NCBI GenBank assembly: GCA_903857265.1
Contig: CAIODZ010000042.1
Location: forward strand, 62,001-126,000
Reading direction: 5' to 3'
Origin: an uncultured Phycisphaerales bacterium
GTDB taxonomy: Bacteria > Planctomycetota > Phycisphaerae > Sedimentisphaerales > Anaerobacaceae
DNA length: 64,000 nucleotides
Shown here: positions 61,359 to 64,000 of the stretch, one piece after another
Numbering within the stretch: position 1 is the first letter of the stretch
Layout: every line of letters starts with the position of its first letter
The notes under the pieces: model-generated
What the model was told of the DNA's origin: nothing
Databases searched by the model: none
What the model saw: only the letters and a program-made list of their open reading frames with translations
Program-made: the position numbers and the translations under genes

Positions 61359-61899
61359 AATCCACCTCTGTTACGCCAACATGTTTCAATTGTTTCGCTA
61401 CCTTTCTTTTTGCTCGAATCAGCCGGCCATGCACCGCCTGTACAGAAATACCCAATACCCCTGCAATCTGCTCATAAGAAAGGTTGTCATAATATCTCAA
61501 CACAATCGGCTCCCTGTCGCGCCGGCGAAGTTGCCAAACAACTCGCCTGACCTCATCGGTAAACAAATCCTGCTCGGGTTGCGTTTGTAAAGAAGGCAGG
61601 CGGTGCACGTCTTTTTGAACTTTCTGCCTGTTCATTTGTCTGGCGACGTTTCGACATATCCCGGCCAGCCAGCCGGCAAACTTATCTTTATTTTTCAACT
61701 TTGACAGGTCCCGGCAGGCAATGGCGAATGTTTCCTGTGCGGCGTCTTCCGCGACGCAAATGTCGCCAGTTGCCGAATAGGCCAGGGCGACCATAGTTCT
61801 GTAGAACCGTCGGTAAAGGACGCCGAAACTGTCTATGCAGCCGTCTCGTGCCCGCTCAACCAATTGGCTCTCTATCGGCTGGTCCGTCTTCTCGCTCAT
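61348..61899 (-). CDS. ECF sigma factor 4
   Basis: 183 residues from ATG 61899. Region 2: FGVLYRRFYRTMVALAYSAT, VAEDAAQETFAIACRDLS. Region 4: RDREPIVLRYYDNLSYEQIA, GISVQAVHGRLIRAKRKVAK. Distinct from sigmas 1-3. Heads the array in transcriptional direction. A CTATATTATAG element lies about 40 bases upstream on the minus strand. Confidence 0.92.
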   Translation of the reverse strand: MSEKTDQPIESQLVERARDGCIDSFGVLYRRFYRTMVALAYSATGDICVAEDAAQETFAIACRDLSKLKNKDKFAGWLAGICRNVARQMNRQKVQKDVHRLPSLQTQPEQDLFTDEVRRVVWQLRRRDREPIVLRYYDNLSYEQIAGVLGISVQAVHGRLIRAKRKVAKQLKHVGVTEVDYGV

Positions 61900-62013
61900 C
61901 TTGCACCTGTCAAATTCAGTCCTCTGCTGATATCAGCTTCTATAATATAGTGTATCTTCCTTGCCGAAATGCGCGCAAAAAATCAATAATTTTTGTGTTT
62001 TGTGACTACCAAC

Positions 62014-62045
62014 AAAAAAGGCCGGGCATAATCACCCGGCCTTTT
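62014..62045 (-). terminator. terminator T5, after the DUF1080 gene
   Basis: GGCCGGG (62020-62026) pairs with CCCGGCC (62035-62041) with a T6 run on the minus strand. Lies 22 bases past the stop at 62067 and uses the same stem as T1-T4. Confidence 0.9.
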
Positions 62046-62066
62046 GGTTTTTGATTTTTGCCTGTA

Positions 62067-62933
62067 TTAATCTTTCAATTCCCGAATCCAGATATTTCTG
62101 AATTTAACCGGGTTGCCGTGGTCCTGCAAAGATAACGAACCTTTATCGCCATGCGGGTAGTAATCATTCATAGCGTAAGGGCCTATCCAGCCGGTCCCGC
62201 CCTGAAGCTCGACATTATCCTGAATGACAACGCCATTTTGAAATACGGTAAATCTCACCTTCCTGTCCACCTTGCCGTTCTTGAAAGTCGGCCTGTGGAA
62301 AATGATGTCATACGTCTGCCACTCTCCCGGCTTTCGACACACATTAACCAGCGGCACGTTGCGACCATACAGCGCCCCGCACAGGCCATCGGCATAAGTG
62401 GGGTTGTTATAGTTATCGAGCACCTGAATCTCATATATCTCCATCAGGAATACGCCGCTGTTGCCGCGACCCTGGCTGCTGCCCACTACCTTCTCAGGCG
62501 TGGCGAATTCAATATGAAGTTGGCAGGAGCCGAATTTCTGCTTTGTGCGAATATAGCCGGCGTCCTTTACCGTCTCGAAATATCCATCGCCAACCTTCCA
62601 CGGGAATGGTCCCTTGGGGTTCTTCACGCCTTCCCACTTGGAAACATCGTTACCCTCAAGCAGCACAATCGCATCCGAAGGAGCCGTGCCAACCTTGCCA
62701 TAGCAGCTCGCCTCGCCCGGCGTAACCACAGGTGCCACGGGCCTATTCGTATCATGAACCATCCATTTTTGGCCATCAGCTTCTACCCACTGAATTATCT
62801 CCGGCTTTTTCGCCTGCGGGGCGGCGTTTGGCTCTTTTGCTTCGGGCTTCTTTGCCGCGTTCGGTTGTGTGCAACCCATAAACGTCGTCAGTAAAGCAAT
62901 TATCCCCAAACCCAAAATCATGTTCCTGACCAT
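62067..62933 (-). CDS. DUF1080 (3-keto-disaccharide hydrolase-like) lipoprotein
   Basis: 288 residues. AAAGGA 8 bases before the ATG; lipobox FMGCTQ. A Pro/Lys/Ala linker leads to the concanavalin-like DUF1080 fold: IVLLEGNDVSKWEGVKN, DGYFETVKDAGYIRTKQKFG (split as GYIRTKQKFG), CQLHIEFATPEKV, GRGNSGVFLMEIYEIQVLDN, YGRNVPLVNVCRKPGEWQTY, VRFTVFQNGVVIQDNVEL, and SLSLQDHGNPVKFRNIWIREL. The family is greatly expanded in Planctomycetes and some members hydrolyse 3-keto sugars. Substrate here is unknown. It has its own terminator T5. Confidence 0.9.
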   Translation of the reverse strand: MVRNMILGLGIIALLTTFMGCTQPNAAKKPEAKEPNAAPQAKKPEIIQWVEADGQKWMVHDTNRPVAPVVTPGEASCYGKVGTAPSDAIVLLEGNDVSKWEGVKNPKGPFPWKVGDGYFETVKDAGYIRTKQKFGSCQLHIEFATPEKVVGSSQGRGNSGVFLMEIYEIQVLDNYNNPTYADGLCGALYGRNVPLVNVCRKPGEWQTYDIIFHRPTFKNGKVDRKVRFTVFQNGVVIQDNVELQGGTGWIGPYAMNDYYPHGDKGSLSLQDHGNPVKFRNIWIRELKD

Positions 62934-63017
62934 TTTTGTTATCCTTTCAAAACCTGATTAACGTTCCCAAACCCCAGCTTTATACCCCAAACCGCCTCAC
63001 TTGCCAAGTGCAAGGTT

Positions 63018-63806
63018 TCACATCGCGTAGTTGTGCAGGCCGGAGAAAAGGCGGGAGAGATTAACCCATAAAAGCGTGATAATAATGGCGATGAGGCCGA
63101 CGACTGCCCAGAGCGAATTTATCCGCGGGAATCGTTTGCCGAACATATAGCGGAAATGAAAATAGCCCACATAAACCAGCCAGGAGGCGAGCGACCATAA
63201 TTCCTTCGGGTCCCAGCCCCACCAGTCACCCCATGCGTTTTGTCCCCAGATACTTCCGAGAACCAGGCCAAGCGTCAACAGCGGAAAACCAGCGCAAACC
63301 ATTCGATATGTCGCCTCTTCGGGGAGAAGTAAATTTTCTGTGGTTTGTCTGCCTGCTAATTGCAAACTTGCCTGGACGGCCGCCTTTGTCATCAGGACAT
63401 ACGAAAGCATATAAACAAAGACGTGAGGGCCGAAAAGCCATGTTTGTAAAGCGGGTGGTAATTGCTGCGGTTCGGCGCTGAAAACGAATCCTGCCGGGAA
63501 AAGCACAATAACCCCTATAAGCATATCAGCGGCGACGCCGCCTACTCGCAGAACGCGGTTGCAGAAAATAGAAATCGGATATGCCAGAACGCCCAGGCAC
63601 AAAAACACCTCGAACAGATTCTGCAACGGAATATGCCCGACGTGCAACCAGCGATAAACGATTGCTGTGCAGCCGACTACAAAGCCGACCAAAAATAAAG
63701 TATGCCCCATCTTTCGCTGACGCGACAACATCACGACAAAAGCCAGTAGATACCAGGCCATCGCGGCGTAAATCAGCAAACCCTGAATGGTATATTTAAT
63801 CGCCAT
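63018..63806 (-). CDS. ccsA: cytochrome c maturation protein CcsA (system II)
   Basis: 262 residues with about seven or eight membrane segments. The haem-handling motif is intact: WGDWWGWDPKELWSLASWLV, with conserved His residues in WLHVGHIPLQN and GYFHFRYMFGKR. With ResB it exports haem and attaches it to CxxCH proteins on the periplasmic side. It lies three bases after the resB-like gene. Confidence 0.92.
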   Translation of the reverse strand: MAIKYTIQGLLIYAAMAWYLLAFVVMLSRQRKMGHTLFLVGFVVGCTAIVYRWLHVGHIPLQNLFEVFLCLGVLAYPISIFCNRVLRVGGVAADMLIGVIVLFPAGFVFSAEPQQLPPALQTWLFGPHVFVYMLSYVLMTKAAVQASLQLAGRQTTENLLLPEEATYRMVCAGFPLLTLGLVLGSIWGQNAWGDWWGWDPKELWSLASWLVYVGYFHFRYMFGKRFPRINSLWAVVGLIAIIITLLWVNLSRLFSGLHNYAM

Positions 63807-63809
63807 TAT

Positions 63810-64000
63810 TTAATCTTCCATTTCCCTGTCGCCGAAGAGGTGCCGAAGCCAGAAATGCCAGAAGACCCCGGCGCAGAGCAGGATGTAGCCGAGGAAAACT
63901 ATGCCCAGTCCCTTGTTGTTTGTTACGCCAAGCATGGTATATCGGCCCGCATCGCGGTCATAACCCTGCTGATAAAAAAGATACCCGCCATAATGCAACG
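63810..64000 (-). CDS. resB: C-terminal part of ResB-like cytochrome c maturation protein
   Basis: Partial; the gene continues beyond the window edge. The visible 63 residues read HYGGYLFYQQGYDRDAG, then YTMLGVTNNKGLGIVFLGY, a membrane helix and a basic end (LRHLFGDREMED). ResB proteins end with the same H.GG..YQ..YD and GLGIVFLGY-type helix. Position directly before ccsA supports the call. Confidence 0.75.
   Translation of the reverse strand, partial: LHYGGYLFYQQGYDRDAGRYTMLGVTNNKGLGIVFLGYILLCAGVFWHFWLRHLFGDREMED

Overview
This window looks like a chromosomal segment of a Gram-negative planctomycete, most likely class Phycisphaerae (Sedimentisphaerales-type). No rRNA is present, so this rests on gene content. 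It has a full outer-membrane and lipid A block (bamA, skp-like, lpxD, an lpxC-fabZ fusion, lpxA), a meso-diaminopimelate type murE-murF-mraY set, and a DUF1080 lipoprotein. It also has repeated ECF sigma/anti-sigma pairs, a GH106-like hydrolase and a system II cytochrome c maturation pair. All of these are common in that group. No phage, insertion sequence, CRISPR array or rRNA was seen, and nearly every kilobase is coding.

Layout. 1-8.3 kb (+): outer-membrane biogenesis, with a Gfo/Idh dehydrogenase directly behind lpxA, then a lipoprotein cyclophilin. 8.3-9.5 kb (+): a secreted protein and a DUF985 cupin. 9.5-16.3 kb (-): ffh, a small gene, rpsP, trmD, a Tat/lipobox TIM-barrel protein, a candidate structured RNA, then rplS, yraN, tatD and nfi. 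The usual rimM is missing from this ribosomal cluster. 16.5-28.8 kb (+): yjbQ, a FlgI-like lipoprotein with HEAT-like repeats, smc, rmuC, a GH106-like hydrolase, an SDR and recJ. 28.8-30.3 kb (-): a transglutaminase-like protein. 30.4-37.7 kb (+): murE-murF-mraY, a glycosyltransferase, a two-repeat secreted protein and a quinone-oxidoreductase-like protein.

37.7-42.2 kb (-): a phosphoglycolate-phosphatase-like HAD, ahcY, tRNA-Val(CAC), nikR and a metX-metW fusion. 42.4-46 kb (+): a 64-residue basic protein behind a hairpin leader, an amrS-like radical SAM enzyme, pdxB, folP and a 55-residue membrane protein. 46-52.4 kb (-): lon, tgt, spoIID and a TPR protein carrying two RNA-polymerase alpha-CTD-like domains.

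52.6-61.9 kb (-) is the most striking part. Four consecutive ECF sigma/anti-sigma cassettes are translationally coupled, and each ends in a nearly identical terminator hairpin. Each anti-sigma appears to join a short cytoplasmic segment and one membrane helix to a LolA/RseB-like outer domain. The cassettes are mosaics of shared modules rather than simple copies, and one outer domain carries an extra LamG module. The window closes with a DUF1080 lipoprotein and ccsA plus a partial resB (-).

Start codons were chosen by eye from Shine-Dalgarno spacing and family N-termini. Functions come from recognised motifs, not database searches.
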